DNA of 64,000 nucleotides, taken from an uncultured Paludibaculum sp. (GTDB lineage Bacteria; Acidobacteriota; Terriglobia; Bryobacterales; Bryobacteraceae). Position numbers and translations under genes: made by a program. The notes beneath the pieces are model-generated. The model saw nothing but the letters and a program-made list of their open reading frames with translations, was not told the origin of the DNA and made no database searches. Position 1 is the stretch's first letter. Every line of letters starts with the position of its first letter. Where the stretch lies: assembly GCF_963665245.1 (NCBI RefSeq), contig NZ_OY762267.1, positions 3,134,001 through 3,198,000 on the forward strand. Reading direction: 5' to 3'. Shown here piece by piece: positions 1 to 8,334 of this stretch.

Positions 1-1210
1 TGCCGACCGGCGTGTACTGCCCGGTGAAGGCCAGTACCCCCGTTTGCGCATTGATTTTAAAGCAAGTTACCGCATCGGCGCGCTGGTTGCACACGTACAT
101 GAAACGGCCACTGGGATCGATGGTAAAGCTGCGCGGATAGTCTCCGCGCGTCCACTCTTCGGCCACGAACGACAGCGTTCCGGTCGCACTGATGGCGAAC
201 ACGGCGATGGAGTCGTGCAGACGATTGGCGGCGTAAAGGAAACGGCCATCTGCAGAGATTGCGACCTCGGACGTGTAGTTGGTGCCCGCAAAACCCTTGG
301 GCAGACTGGAGATGGTCTGCTTAGCGGCGAGTTTGCCCGTTGCGGAGTCGTAGTCGAAGGCGATCAGCGTCGAGGCTTCTTCCTGAATGCTGTAGAACCA
401 CTTACCTTTCGGATGCCAGGCGAAGTGGCGCGGACCATCGCCCGAGGGTGCCTGATAGAACGGCATGGCCGCGGGGATGAGTTTGCCGGCGGTGGCATCG
501 AACTTCCAGACGTAAATGCGGTCGAGCCCCAAGTCCGTGGACACGATGAACTTACCCGATGCATCGGCCTGGATCATGTGGCCGTGCGTGCGGTCGTGCC
601 CGCTGATGGCAAAGCTACCGGGCGGCGCACTGGCGGCGGGCAGATGGCCGAGCTTACCCTGGCCCTCTTTGACGTCGGTGGCGGCGCCCAACGAGCCGTT
701 GGCCTGAACGGGAAGAACGGCCACCGTTCCACCGTGATAGTTCGCGACGAAGACAAACTTGCCGGAAGGATGCACGCTGAGATGGCAGGGCCCAGCGCCG
801 CGGGAACTGACTGTGTTGAGCACAGTGAGGTGGCCGGTGGCGCGATCGACGCTCATGGCGCTGACTGAGCCCGACCCCTTTTCCTCCTTGGAGTTGGCGG
901 ACTCGTTGGCGGAATAGAGATGCTTGCCGTCGGGGTGCAGGGCAAGCGAGGACGGATTGGGAATTTGAGTGAGGACTTCGCCGGGCGAGAGGGCGCCTGT
1001 GGCAGGGTCCATGCGGAACAGGTGGATGCCTTTGCCGTTGCCGTGGCTGCCCTCGGGACCATCGGCCTGGTTGTAGGTGCCGACGTAGAGCAGATTCGAC
1101 TTGGGCGCCTCGGCACCCTCCACCCTCGGCGCTAGGCCAGCCGCCGAGAGCTTGAGCAGATTGCGACGGGAGATGGAAGAGAGACAGGGGAGCGGGTTCA
1201 GATTGGGCAT
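1..1210 (-). CDS. Secreted lactonase, seven-bladed beta-propeller family (3' end outside window)
   Basis: Reading the minus strand from the ATG at 1208-1210 gives an open frame of 403 codons that runs off the left edge. The N-terminus has a Tat-like signal (SRRNLLKLSAAGLA, residues 13-26). The rest repeats the propeller signature of the YbhE/6-phosphogluconolactonase-type family (PF10282): LALHPDGKHLYSAN, then a blade ending in FVFVAN, and FTIDPSGRFMYVCN near the edge. The family opens sugar lactones; export to the periplasm suggests aldonolactones from outside the cell. Family members are about 340-400 residues, so nearly the whole protein is present. It lies 60 bp downstream of the symporter gene on the same strand, so co-transcription in a sugar-use operon is likely. 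Substrate unknown. Confidence 0.85.
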   Translation of the reverse strand, partial: MPNLNPLPCLSSISRRNLLKLSAAGLAPRVEGAEAPKSNLLYVGTYNQADGPEGSHGNGKGIHLFRMDPATGALSPGEVLTQIPNPSSLALHPDGKHLYSANESANSKEEKGSGSVSAMSVDRATGHLTVLNTVSSRGAGPCHLSVHPSGKFVFVANYHGGTVAVLPVQANGSLGAATDVKEGQGKLGHLPAASAPPGSFAISGHDRTHGHMIQADASGKFIVSTDLGLDRIYVWKFDATAGKLIPAAMPFYQAPSGDGPRHFAWHPKGKWFYSIQEEASTLIAFDYDSATGKLAAKQTISSLPKGFAGTNYTSEVAISADGRFLYAANRLHDSIAVFAISATGTLSFVAEEWTRGDYPRSFTIDPSGRFMYVCNQRADAVTCFKINAQTGVLAFTGQYTPVG

Positions 1211-1270
1211 TGGGCTTGAGCCTAGTATGCCCAATCCGGAACCGGACGGACGGTCTATCCTTCGAGCCGC

Positions 1271-3073
1271 TTACTCCCAGAGGCGGCGGATCACCAGGAT
1301 CAGGATGGTGCCGCTCACGGCTAGCGTGGCCGTCAGCATCATGACGTAGTCCATGCGGCCATACAGGAAGTTGCCCACCAGGAACAGGCCGGACCAGATC
1401 ACGGAGACGCCAGTGACCCAACCAACCATCGCCAACGGGATGTTGTCCTGCCTGGCATAGGCGGCGGCTTCCACGGGATCGACCCCGGCTAGGCGGCGGA
1501 TTTCGGTCCAACCCGGCCCGATGGGATGCACCTTGCGATAGAAACTGATCAGGGTGTCGTGGTCGGTCTGTGGTCCAAACAAGGCCGTGATCACCCAGCA
1601 GAGCGTAGTGAAGCCAATGGTGAGCAGCAGTTCCTTGTAGGTGCCCAGGACAATGCCGTTCTTGTGCATGATGAGGAACGCGATGGAGGCGGCGAATGAG
1701 CTCACCATGGCCACGATCTCGCACCAGGCCGTGATGCGCCACCAGAACCAGCGCAGCAGGTAAAGCAGGCCCGTGCCGGCGCCCACCTGCAACATGATGT
1801 TGAAGTTGTCCTGCGCGGTCTGTAGCACGAACACCATGGCGGAGGAGACGACGAAGAGCAGGATCGTTGCCCAGCGGCCGGCCTTCACGTAGTGCTTCTC
1901 GGTCTCGCCAGGCTTCAGGAAGCGGCGGTAGAAGTCGTGCACCAGGTAAGACGCGCCCCAGTTCAGGTGCGTCAGGATCGTCGAGGAGTTGGCCGCCACC
2001 AGACCACCGACCATCAGGCCGATGAAGCCGGTGGGCAGGAACTTCAGCATGGCCGGATAGGCGATGTCGTGGCCGACCAGGGTGGGGTCGACGTTGGGGA
2101 AGGCCTTCTGAATGTCGGAGAGTTCGGGGTAGATGATGATCGAGGCCAAGCCGACGATGATCCAGGGCCAGGGGCGCAGGATGTAGTGGGCGAGGTTGAA
2201 GAAGAGGGAACTGCCGAGGGCGTCTTTCTCCGACTTCGAGGCCAGCATGCGCTGGGCGATATAGCTGCCGCCGCCGGGCTCCGCGCCGGGGTACCAGACC
2301 GCCCACCATTGCACGGTGAGGGGAATGATGAACACCGCCAAGGCCAAGTCCCAACTACTGGTGAAATCGGGCAGGACGTTCAGGTAGTTCAGGCCGCCGG
2401 GCCCGACTTTGTGGGAGAGTTTCTCCACCAGACCCGCCATGCCGCCGACTTGGGGCAGTTTGAGGGCGAAGTAAGCGGCAGCGATCACAGCGGTCATCTT
2501 GATGAAGAACTGGATCATGTCGATGACCAGCACACCCCAAAGCCCGGAGTGCGCGGCGAACACGACATTCAGCAGGCCGACGGCGAGCAGCGTCTGCCAG
2601 CGGGTCATGCCGAACAGGACACTGGCGATCTTGCAGGCCGCCAGGTTCACCGACGCCATGATGATGCAGTTGAAGAACAGGCCGAGGTAGACGGCGCGGA
2701 AGCCGCGTACGGCCGAGGCGGCCTTGCCGGAGTAGCGGACCTCGTAGAATTCCAGATCGGTCAGCACGCCGGAGCGGCGCCACAGGCGGGCGTAGAAAAA
2801 GACGGTGGACACGCCCGTGAGCGTGAACGCCCACCATTGCCAGTTGCCGGCCACACCCTGGGTTCGAACGAAGTTAGCGACCAGGTTGGGGGTGTCGGAC
2901 GAGAACGTGGTGGCGACCATGGAGAGGCCTGCCAGCCACCATGGGACGGACCGGCCCGAGGCGAAAAACTCCGCCGTGCTCTTGCCTGAACGCTTGCCGA
3001 AAAACAGCGCCGGCACGAAGCAAATCAGGATCGACGCAAGGGCAATCACCCAATCCAGCGGACCTAAAATCAT
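1271..3073 (-). CDS. Sodium:solute symporter (SSS family)
   Basis: A 600-residue polytopic membrane protein of the SSF family (PF00474), which couples Na+ entry to uptake of sugars or other small solutes. The N-terminus (MILGPLDWVIALASILICF) begins with a membrane helix, followed by the family-typical GRSVPWWLAGLSMVATTFSSDTP stretch, split here as GRSVPWW and LSMVATTFSSDTP. About 13 hydrophobic segments are visible. The ATG at 3073 has a good ribosome site (GGGAG, 6 bases upstream). It sits between a sugar isomerase-like gene upstream and a lactonase downstream, all on the minus strand with gaps of 81 and 60 bp, so a sugar or sugar acid is the probable substrate. The exact ligand cannot be read from the sequence. 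Confidence 0.9.
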   Translation of the reverse strand: MILGPLDWVIALASILICFVPALFFGKRSGKSTAEFFASGRSVPWWLAGLSMVATTFSSDTPNLVANFVRTQGVAGNWQWWAFTLTGVSTVFFYARLWRRSGVLTDLEFYEVRYSGKAASAVRGFRAVYLGLFFNCIIMASVNLAACKIASVLFGMTRWQTLLAVGLLNVVFAAHSGLWGVLVIDMIQFFIKMTAVIAAAYFALKLPQVGGMAGLVEKLSHKVGPGGLNYLNVLPDFTSSWDLALAVFIIPLTVQWWAVWYPGAEPGGGSYIAQRMLASKSEKDALGSSLFFNLAHYILRPWPWIIVGLASIIIYPELSDIQKAFPNVDPTLVGHDIAYPAMLKFLPTGFIGLMVGGLVAANSSTILTHLNWGASYLVHDFYRRFLKPGETEKHYVKAGRWATILLFVVSSAMVFVLQTAQDNFNIMLQVGAGTGLLYLLRWFWWRITAWCEIVAMVSSFAASIAFLIMHKNGIVLGTYKELLLTIGFTTLCWVITALFGPQTDHDTLISFYRKVHPIGPGWTEIRRLAGVDPVEAAAYARQDNIPLAMVGWVTGVSVIWSGLFLVGNFLYGRMDYVMMLTATLAVSGTILILVIRRLWE

Positions 3074-3154
3074 AGGAACTCCCTGAACGGCTGAGAATAG
3101 CGCATGGGCGAGGTAAAAGACAAAGCGCTCATTCGGCCACAGGCTGGCCGCCGT

Positions 3155-4075
3155 CTAGACGATGAGGGCAAAGGCCTTCTTCATGGCGGTGACAGTGGTT
3201 TTCAGGGCCTCGTCGGGCGGCATGGCGCGCAGGGCGGCATTGAAGGGCTCGCAGCGCACGGGCGCGTCGCAACCGATCTTGTTCAGGGCATTGAGGAAGT
3301 CGGCCACGGCGATGACGCCGGTGGCGCAGGGGACCTCGCGCTTGCTGTCTATCTGCTGGTCGACGGACACTCCGGCCGGGGCGTCATTGAGGTCGACCGA
3401 GATCACGTCCTTGTTGGCCAGGGAGAGGATGTCGGGCACGGTATCGCCGGCGGTGTACCAATGCCAGCTATCCATGAGGAACCCAACGTTCGGCTCGCCG
3501 ATGCCGGCGATGAGTTCCTTCATCTCCTTCATGGTGTGAACGAAGGCGTAGCGGCGGGCGGTCCAGAGTGTTTTCGGGCCGACATATTCGAGGCCCAGGC
3601 GCAGGCCGTCGGACTTGAGAATGCGGGCGCACTCCCGCAAGCGGCGCGCATGAAGGTCGAAGTTCTCGCGGTAGGTGAGGACATCGCTGTTCGGAGAGAG
3701 CCAGGTGCTGACACGTGTGACGCCCGCCTTACGCAGGGCGGCGCTGCGGGCGGGCAGTTCCTTCAACCCCTTGGCGAACTCCTCGTCTGTCTTGCGAAAC
3801 TCGACGGGCAGGCCGGCATTGGCCCAGACGATGTTCTTGGCCTTCATCTCGTCGAGGAAGCGCTTGACCGTGCTCTCGTCCTGCGCAGCCAGCCAACCGG
3901 AATCGGCGGTGATCGATTCGAAGCCGAAGCGGGCGGCGTAGGTCAGGGCCTCGGTCTGGTTGGCCTTCACGCCGATCGAGCCGCAGTCCAGGTGGATGGT
4001 CATCCGGGTGCGACCGGCCGCCATCGCGGCGGGCACCAGGGCGGCGGTTGCCGCCATCATTTCGCGCCGGGTCAT
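3155..4075 (-). CDS. Exported sugar phosphate isomerase/epimerase-type TIM barrel protein
   Basis: 306 residues. I chose the ATG at 4075 because GGAGG lies 7 bases upstream and the protein then begins with a short Tat-like leader (MTRREMMAATAALVPAAMAAG). A longer in-frame extension to 4303 would run across the divergent barstar-like gene and looks non-coding. The body is an AP-endonuclease-2/xylose-isomerase-like barrel (PF01261), with metal-site stretches GLEYVGPKT, GFLMDSWHWYT and VSVDLNDAP. These enzymes isomerise or epimerise sugars, or act on 3-keto sugars. It is first in the minus-strand run with the symporter and lactonase. Substrate unknown. Confidence 0.85.
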   Translation of the reverse strand: MTRREMMAATAALVPAAMAAGRTRMTIHLDCGSIGVKANQTEALTYAARFGFESITADSGWLAAQDESTVKRFLDEMKAKNIVWANAGLPVEFRKTDEEFAKGLKELPARSAALRKAGVTRVSTWLSPNSDVLTYRENFDLHARRLRECARILKSDGLRLGLEYVGPKTLWTARRYAFVHTMKEMKELIAGIGEPNVGFLMDSWHWYTAGDTVPDILSLANKDVISVDLNDAPAGVSVDQQIDSKREVPCATGVIAVADFLNALNKIGCDAPVRCEPFNAALRAMPPDEALKTTVTAMKKAFALIV

Positions 4076-4146
4076 GCTTTTTCCTCCAAAGGTGTTCCTG
4101 TCGGGAAAGTCTATCGCATATCCTGGAAGACTATAAGCTCTCCGCC

Positions 4147-4575
4147 ATGAGTCTATCCCTCGGTCAGATAGTCTTGCGCGTCGGGGATCCGGGCACACCC
4201 GTTGTGTGGCTGGACCCGAGTGTGCCGGATAGCGCCTGGGCGGGCCTGCCGGCGTCACTACACAGGGCCGGCTACTCGGTGATCGACCTCGACGGCCCGA
4301 CACCGGTCGTGGACCTCAACACACTGCTGGAGCGCTTCGCAGCGGGCACACCGCCTACTCCATTCGCTGCCGTTGATCTAGCTTCGCTGCGACAGAACCT
4401 GCTGCGGCTCGCGAACGACTCGCCCATGGGCTGGGTGGTGCTGTTCCGCGCGCCGGAGTTGCTGCGCCAGAACGATGAGGCGACCTTCGAGGAACTGCTC
4501 GAACTGCTGGCATTCGTGCACGATTCGCGCTACGAGATCCACCAGCGTGTGTTCAAGCTGATTGTTCGGGATTAG
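4147..4575 (+). CDS. Barstar-like protein, no partner RNase nearby
   Basis: 142 residues from the ATG at 4147, divergent from the TIM-barrel gene (71 bp between starts). The order of elements resembles barstar (PF01337), the inhibitor of barnase-type RNases: a first strand with YSVIDLDG, a helix with DLNTLLERFA, a second helix DLASLRQNLLRLAND, the strand GWVVLFRAPELL, a helix TFEELLELLAFV and a final strand VFKLIVRD. The usual barstar YFGxNLDAL block is not preserved (here it reads FAAVDLASLRQ), so the match is to fold and not to binding residues. Its last 23 bases overlap, tail to tail, the 3' end of the phosphoesterase gene. The function could be RNase inhibition or something unrelated. Confidence 0.6.
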   Translation: MSLSLGQIVLRVGDPGTPVVWLDPSVPDSAWAGLPASLHRAGYSVIDLDGPTPVVDLNTLLERFAAGTPPTPFAAVDLASLRQNLLRLANDSPMGWVVLFRAPELLRQNDEATFEELLELLAFVHDSRYEIHQRVFKLIVRD

Positions 4576-6313
4576 GTGGAGCCGGCCGGGCAAATGGCAC
4601 GGCGACGGGTACGACAATGGGCGCACTCCATTCGGCAGCTGCACCGAGACGTATTTCCATGACTGGCTCCGGCACGTCGGCCGGCACTTGAAACTCGATT
4701 CGAAACACGCCCGGCAGGGCCGTGGGCACGGCGGAGGCAGGGACAAGCGTAGCGCTCAGGCTCAGGGTCAGTGGGGCCTCGGGGACCTCTCCCGTTAGCG
4801 TGCCCAGGCCTGTCGCGAGGACGGCGGAATAGGATCCCGGCACGGCGGGGCTCCGCCGATCGGCCGGAAACAGGGCAGGGGCAAGCGGCACGATTCGCAC
4901 TTCGCTCTCCACGGCGCCGTTGGGCGTGTCCACCTGGACGCGCAGGATGGGCCCGGCCTGATAGGGAATCTGGAACTCGGTGGTGACGGCGCCGGAGTCG
5001 ATGACGTCAACCAGTTCCCCACCGCAGCGCAGACGCACCGGCCGGTCTGGCGGGAAGTGAAAACCACGCAGAACGGCGAGCGAGCCGGGGGCCAGGGCGG
5101 GCCGCAGGTCGGCGGCATTCACGACGTCCCGGATCGCGGGCAGGGGCGCGATCGCCACACGGTCGAACTCCACACGATTGCGGTCGAGCGCCGTGACCAC
5201 CATGCGCAGGCCGTCGATGTGCACTTTTACGTATTCGAAAACGGAATCGCCGAAGGCCGTGAGTGGGTGGACGCGGAACGGATATAGGGGCGCACCTCCC
5301 CCGCCGGTGACGATGTAGGTGGTGCCTGCGCCATCCGGAGCCGGCAAGCCGTCTTTCACCGGGCAGGTGCGCTGGTAGAAGTGCTCGTGGCCGTTCACGA
5401 CCAGCGGCACGGCATAGCGCTCGACGAGAGGGGCGAGGCGCCGCCGGGCCAGGTCGACAAACTCATCGTCCTTATGGAGCCCGGCGGTGTAGGGCACGTG
5501 GTGAAAGATGACAACACGCCAGAACGAGGTGCTTTCCGCCAACTGCCGCTCGAGCCACTGCAACATACGGTTCAATTCCGGGTCCGGCATGACGGGATCG
5601 TTGGAATCCACGGCGATGACGTGGACGGGGCCATGCTGGACGGAGTAGTAGCTCCATTCATCGTCGGGGCCGACGCGCAGTTTCATGTAGGGACGCAGGA
5701 CGTCGGTGTAGTACTCGTGATTGCCGGGACAGGAGTAGAAGGGGATGCGCGCCATCTGCGCCGCGTAGGGCTTCAGGTAGGCGTCGCGCAGGTCAATGAA
5801 GCTGCCGGCCGGATAACCCATGTCACCGACATGGAGGACGAAATCCGCGTCGGTTTCAGCGTTCATGGCCGCGGCGATGGCGTACTGCTCGGGCATTTGG
5901 GTCCCGGAATCGCCCAGCGCGAGGAATGTGGCGGTGGGGCCATGTGGGCCGGGCGTGCGGAACGCACCTTCACCGGCAGGTGCGCCGTTCCACTCCAGGG
6001 CGTATTCAATGTCCGTTTCGGGCGGCAGGTCGGGCAGACGCGCGACGAGTAGGTCGAGTTCGGCCTCGAGCCCCGTGATCTCAGGCGGCAGGGGACGCAC
6101 CACCATCGTGACCGGTGTCCAGTCGTGTGCTCCGTACCGCCAGGAAACGGTGCCTGAGCCGCGTTCCGTCACAACCCAAAGCAGGGAGGCGCCACCGCCC
6201 GGCAGGAATTGCAGGCGGGCGGTGGCGGGTTGTGGAGCGGAACGCAGGACTCGGGCGCCGGCCACTCCCGCCAGAATGGCCTTGAGAAAGAGACGGCGCC
6301 CGTGATGGGTCAT
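4553..6313 (-). CDS. Tat-exported metallophosphoesterase with Solibacter-type C-terminal domain
   Basis: 586 residues. A twin-arginine leader (GRRLFLKAILAGVAGARV) is followed by a purple-acid-phosphatase-like N-terminal beta domain and a calcineurin-like phosphoesterase domain with metal motifs GDSG, GDMGYP, GNHEYY, FHHVPY and NGHEHFYQR. The last ~200 residues start with VVNAADLRPALAPGS, close to the VVNAAS...APGS opening of the acidobacterial C-terminal domain known as TIGR03437. The enzyme probably removes phosphate from organic esters in the periplasm or at the cell surface. Its start codon overlaps the stop of the upstream CotH gene by 4 bases (ATGA, 6310-6313), so the two are translationally coupled. 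Confidence 0.9.
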   Translation of the reverse strand: MTHHGRRLFLKAILAGVAGARVLRSAPQPATARLQFLPGGGASLLWVVTERGSGTVSWRYGAHDWTPVTMVVRPLPPEITGLEAELDLLVARLPDLPPETDIEYALEWNGAPAGEGAFRTPGPHGPTATFLALGDSGTQMPEQYAIAAAMNAETDADFVLHVGDMGYPAGSFIDLRDAYLKPYAAQMARIPFYSCPGNHEYYTDVLRPYMKLRVGPDDEWSYYSVQHGPVHVIAVDSNDPVMPDPELNRMLQWLERQLAESTSFWRVVIFHHVPYTAGLHKDDEFVDLARRRLAPLVERYAVPLVVNGHEHFYQRTCPVKDGLPAPDGAGTTYIVTGGGGAPLYPFRVHPLTAFGDSVFEYVKVHIDGLRMVVTALDRNRVEFDRVAIAPLPAIRDVVNAADLRPALAPGSLAVLRGFHFPPDRPVRLRCGGELVDVIDSGAVTTEFQIPYQAGPILRVQVDTPNGAVESEVRIVPLAPALFPADRRSPAVPGSYSAVLATGLGTLTGEVPEAPLTLSLSATLVPASAVPTALPGVFRIEFQVPADVPEPVMEIRLGAAAEWSAPIVVPVAVPFARPAPPNPEQSA

Positions 6314-7557
6314 TGGGTGGGGTTTCCGGCCTCGGTGGTGCCCGGTTTCTGGATACCCTCCGCGGCCAAGACGTCCAGCAGGAACGTATAGCGGTCGCGG
6401 ATGCAGGAAACGGTGGTGTCCAACGCCTCGGTGTATTCCGTGTTGGTGTAGGGTTTATTCGGATCGGCGAGGGCCGATTCCCTGGTCAGCGCGATGGCCT
6501 GCGTGGCGAGCCGGTCGAGCCAGCCGCCCTTGCCGCCGGCGAGGCGGGTCACTTCGCTGAGATGAGACAGATAGCGCCGTTTGAGGTCCGGCACCTGGAG
6601 GGCAGCGCGGAGGATCATGTTCTCATCCAGGCGCTCGTATATGCCTTCATCCCAGTAGTAGAGCGTGGCGCTCTTGTCCCAAGGAATGAACTCAAAGGGC
6701 GCCCCGGCGCCCGGCTGATAAAGGTAGAAGTTGTTGGCTCCGACGACGCCGGCGATGCCGTCGATTTCGGCCAGATAGGTCTCCACCGCTACGTGGCGCA
6801 ACAGGCGGTTGATGTCGAGGTGCGGAGAGACATCGTCGATGAAGATCTCCGGTGTAGTGCGATTGACGGACTGGACGAAAGCGGCAAGCTCCTCCGCGTT
6901 CGGTGTTTTCTTGTTGGTTTTCAGTTCGAAGGGATCTGGCGTATAGGCGGCAGGATCGTCGCCACGATCCTCGAAGTGATAGATATTGTTCAAGTTGTAC
7001 TCATACAGCCAACCCGAATTGGTGTAGAAGTTGCGAGCCAGGAACGGGGTATCGATATCCTCCACCAACAGGAAAAGTCCCTGGAATTCGCCATTGACCG
7101 TCACCTTCACATAGGCGCTGCGGGGCGCGGGGATGCCGGCGCGGCGGAACATTTGCATGCTGAGGTAATCGCGCAGCATGGGCGGGTCCTGCACCATGTT
7201 GAGCAGCACCAGCGACTTCTGCAGGAGAAATGTGGCGTCATCGACGTACTTATCGATAGTGATCTTGAGCGACGGCTTTACGCCGGAACGGCTGGACGAG
7301 CCCCGGCTGCGGATGGCGACATCGGAGACAGCGATGCCGCCCCAGTTCATGGAGCCTTTGTAGTTCGTGTTTTCGTTGTAGTTTTGCTTCAACAGCGCCC
7401 AATCATCAGCGCTCAGCGTAAGGTCCATCGTTTGGACGACGGTGGAGTCGTAGAGCTTTGAGGAGCAGTCGATGACTGAGTCGGGAACCTGAGCGGCGCA
7501 ATTTGCAATGGTGATCAATGCAAACAGTCCATACAATACAAACTTGTTTATTTTCAT
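6310..7557 (-). CDS. CotH-family kinase-like secreted protein
   Basis: 415 residues with an N-terminal signal peptide (MKINKFVLYGLFALITIANC). Family features (PF08757) follow: IRSRGSSSRS, an unfolding of DYLSMQMFRRAGIPAPRSAY, VNGEFQGLFLLVEDID and the active-site-like FEFIPWDKSATLY. CotH proteins are atypical protein kinases, first known from spore coats; in non-sporulating bacteria they are secreted proteins of unknown target. The region before the start codon is shared with the divergent tetR gene (105 bp). The first 20 codons are richer in A and T than the rest. It is coupled to the metallophosphoesterase gene downstream, so a kinase and a phosphatase may act on the same extracytoplasmic material; that link is inference. 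Confidence 0.85.
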   Translation of the reverse strand: MKINKFVLYGLFALITIANCAAQVPDSVIDCSSKLYDSTVVQTMDLTLSADDWALLKQNYNENTNYKGSMNWGGIAVSDVAIRSRGSSSRSGVKPSLKITIDKYVDDATFLLQKSLVLLNMVQDPPMLRDYLSMQMFRRAGIPAPRSAYVKVTVNGEFQGLFLLVEDIDTPFLARNFYTNSGWLYEYNLNNIYHFEDRGDDPAAYTPDPFELKTNKKTPNAEELAAFVQSVNRTTPEIFIDDVSPHLDINRLLRHVAVETYLAEIDGIAGVVGANNFYLYQPGAGAPFEFIPWDKSATLYYWDEGIYERLDENMILRAALQVPDLKRRYLSHLSEVTRLAGGKGGWLDRLATQAIALTRESALADPNKPYTNTEYTEALDTTVSCIRDRYTFLLDVLAAEGIQKPGTTEAGNPTQ

Positions 7558-7662
7558 TGATTTACCATAGCTGCAAAGACGTCGAACACGGGTTAGCGGT
7601 TAACGTATCAATAGATGTGATCTCTGTCGCGTTGCTGGAGCTGACGAACGCCTGCTATCTTA

Positions 7663-8331
7663 GTGAATGCTATGTTAGCGGACGCTAATTTCGAGGCCCC
7701 GGCTGTCGGTAAGCCCAGACTGAAGAGTGGAGAGCGCCGGGCCGCCATCATCCGGACGGCGGTGGAGACGTTTGCGCAGCGTGGGTTTCGCGGCACGACG
7801 ACGAGGGAACTGGCCTCCGCCGTTGGTGTGAGCGAGCCGGTGCTTTATCAGCACTTTGCGACGAAGCGGGAGCTCTACACGGCGATTGTGGATCACATGG
7901 TGGCGGAAGCCTCGCAGACGTTCGACCTGAGCGTACGTAAGGTGAATGGCGAGCAGGACGATGTGGGCTTGCTCCAGGCATTGGGCGAGATGATCCTCGG
8001 CTGGTATCTGGATGATCCGGCCCAGATCCGGCTGTTGCTGTTCAGCGGACTGGAAGGTCATGAACTGGCGGAGCTGTGGCACGAACGGGCCACAACGCAG
8101 TTCAAGGCGTTTATCGCGTCCTACATGGAGCGGCGCATCAGACAAGGCGCCTTCCGCGGGTTCGACCCGCAAACCCTTGCGTTCGCCTTCGTGGGGCCCA
8201 TCGCCCACTACGGGCTGGTTTCAACCGTGTTCCGCTGCCCGCTGCCGGAGCGTCCCAAGGCGGACGTGGTGCGGGAGTTTGTTGATTTATTTCTGAATGG
8301 CATCCGCCCACGCGCGGAAGGAGAGCAGTAG
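7663..8331 (+). CDS. TetR/AcrR-family transcriptional regulator of the efflux operon
   Basis: 222 residues from a GTG at 7663; an ATG at 7672 is an equally good start. The N-terminal helix-turn-helix is clear (IIRTAVETFAQRGF, then TTTRELASAVGVSEPVLYQH) and the C-terminal half is the variable ligand-binding domain. Such repressors release DNA when a drug or lipid binds. Only 3 bases separate its stop from the adaptor gene, so the regulator is first gene of the operon it probably controls. The palindrome at 7675-7688 would let it repress itself. It is divergent from cotH, so that operon may also be under its control. Confidence 0.92.
   Translation: MNAMLADANFEAPAVGKPRLKSGERRAAIIRTAVETFAQRGFRGTTTRELASAVGVSEPVLYQHFATKRELYTAIVDHMVAEASQTFDLSVRKVNGEQDDVGLLQALGEMILGWYLDDPAQIRLLLFSGLEGHELAELWHERATTQFKAFIASYMERRIRQGAFRGFDPQTLAFAFVGPIAHYGLVSTVFRCPLPERPKADVVREFVDLFLNGIRPRAEGEQ
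7675..7688. promoter_or_regulatory. Perfect 14-bp palindrome at the tetR start, candidate operator
   Basis: TTAGCG-GA-CGCTAA lies within the first codons of the tetR-type gene. A partial copy (TTAGCGGTTAACG) occurs at 7593-7605 in the divergent promoter region. A palindrome of this kind next to a TetR gene is a natural autoregulation site, though its position overlapping the start codon region is unusual. Confidence 0.45.
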
Positions 8332-8334
8332 TCT

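Noticed and set aside
654..2354. Long minus-strand frame of 566 codons overlapping the symporter and lactonase
   Set aside because: It is a different frame of two real genes in high-GC DNA; its translation is rich in Arg, Pro and His and lacks any family pattern.
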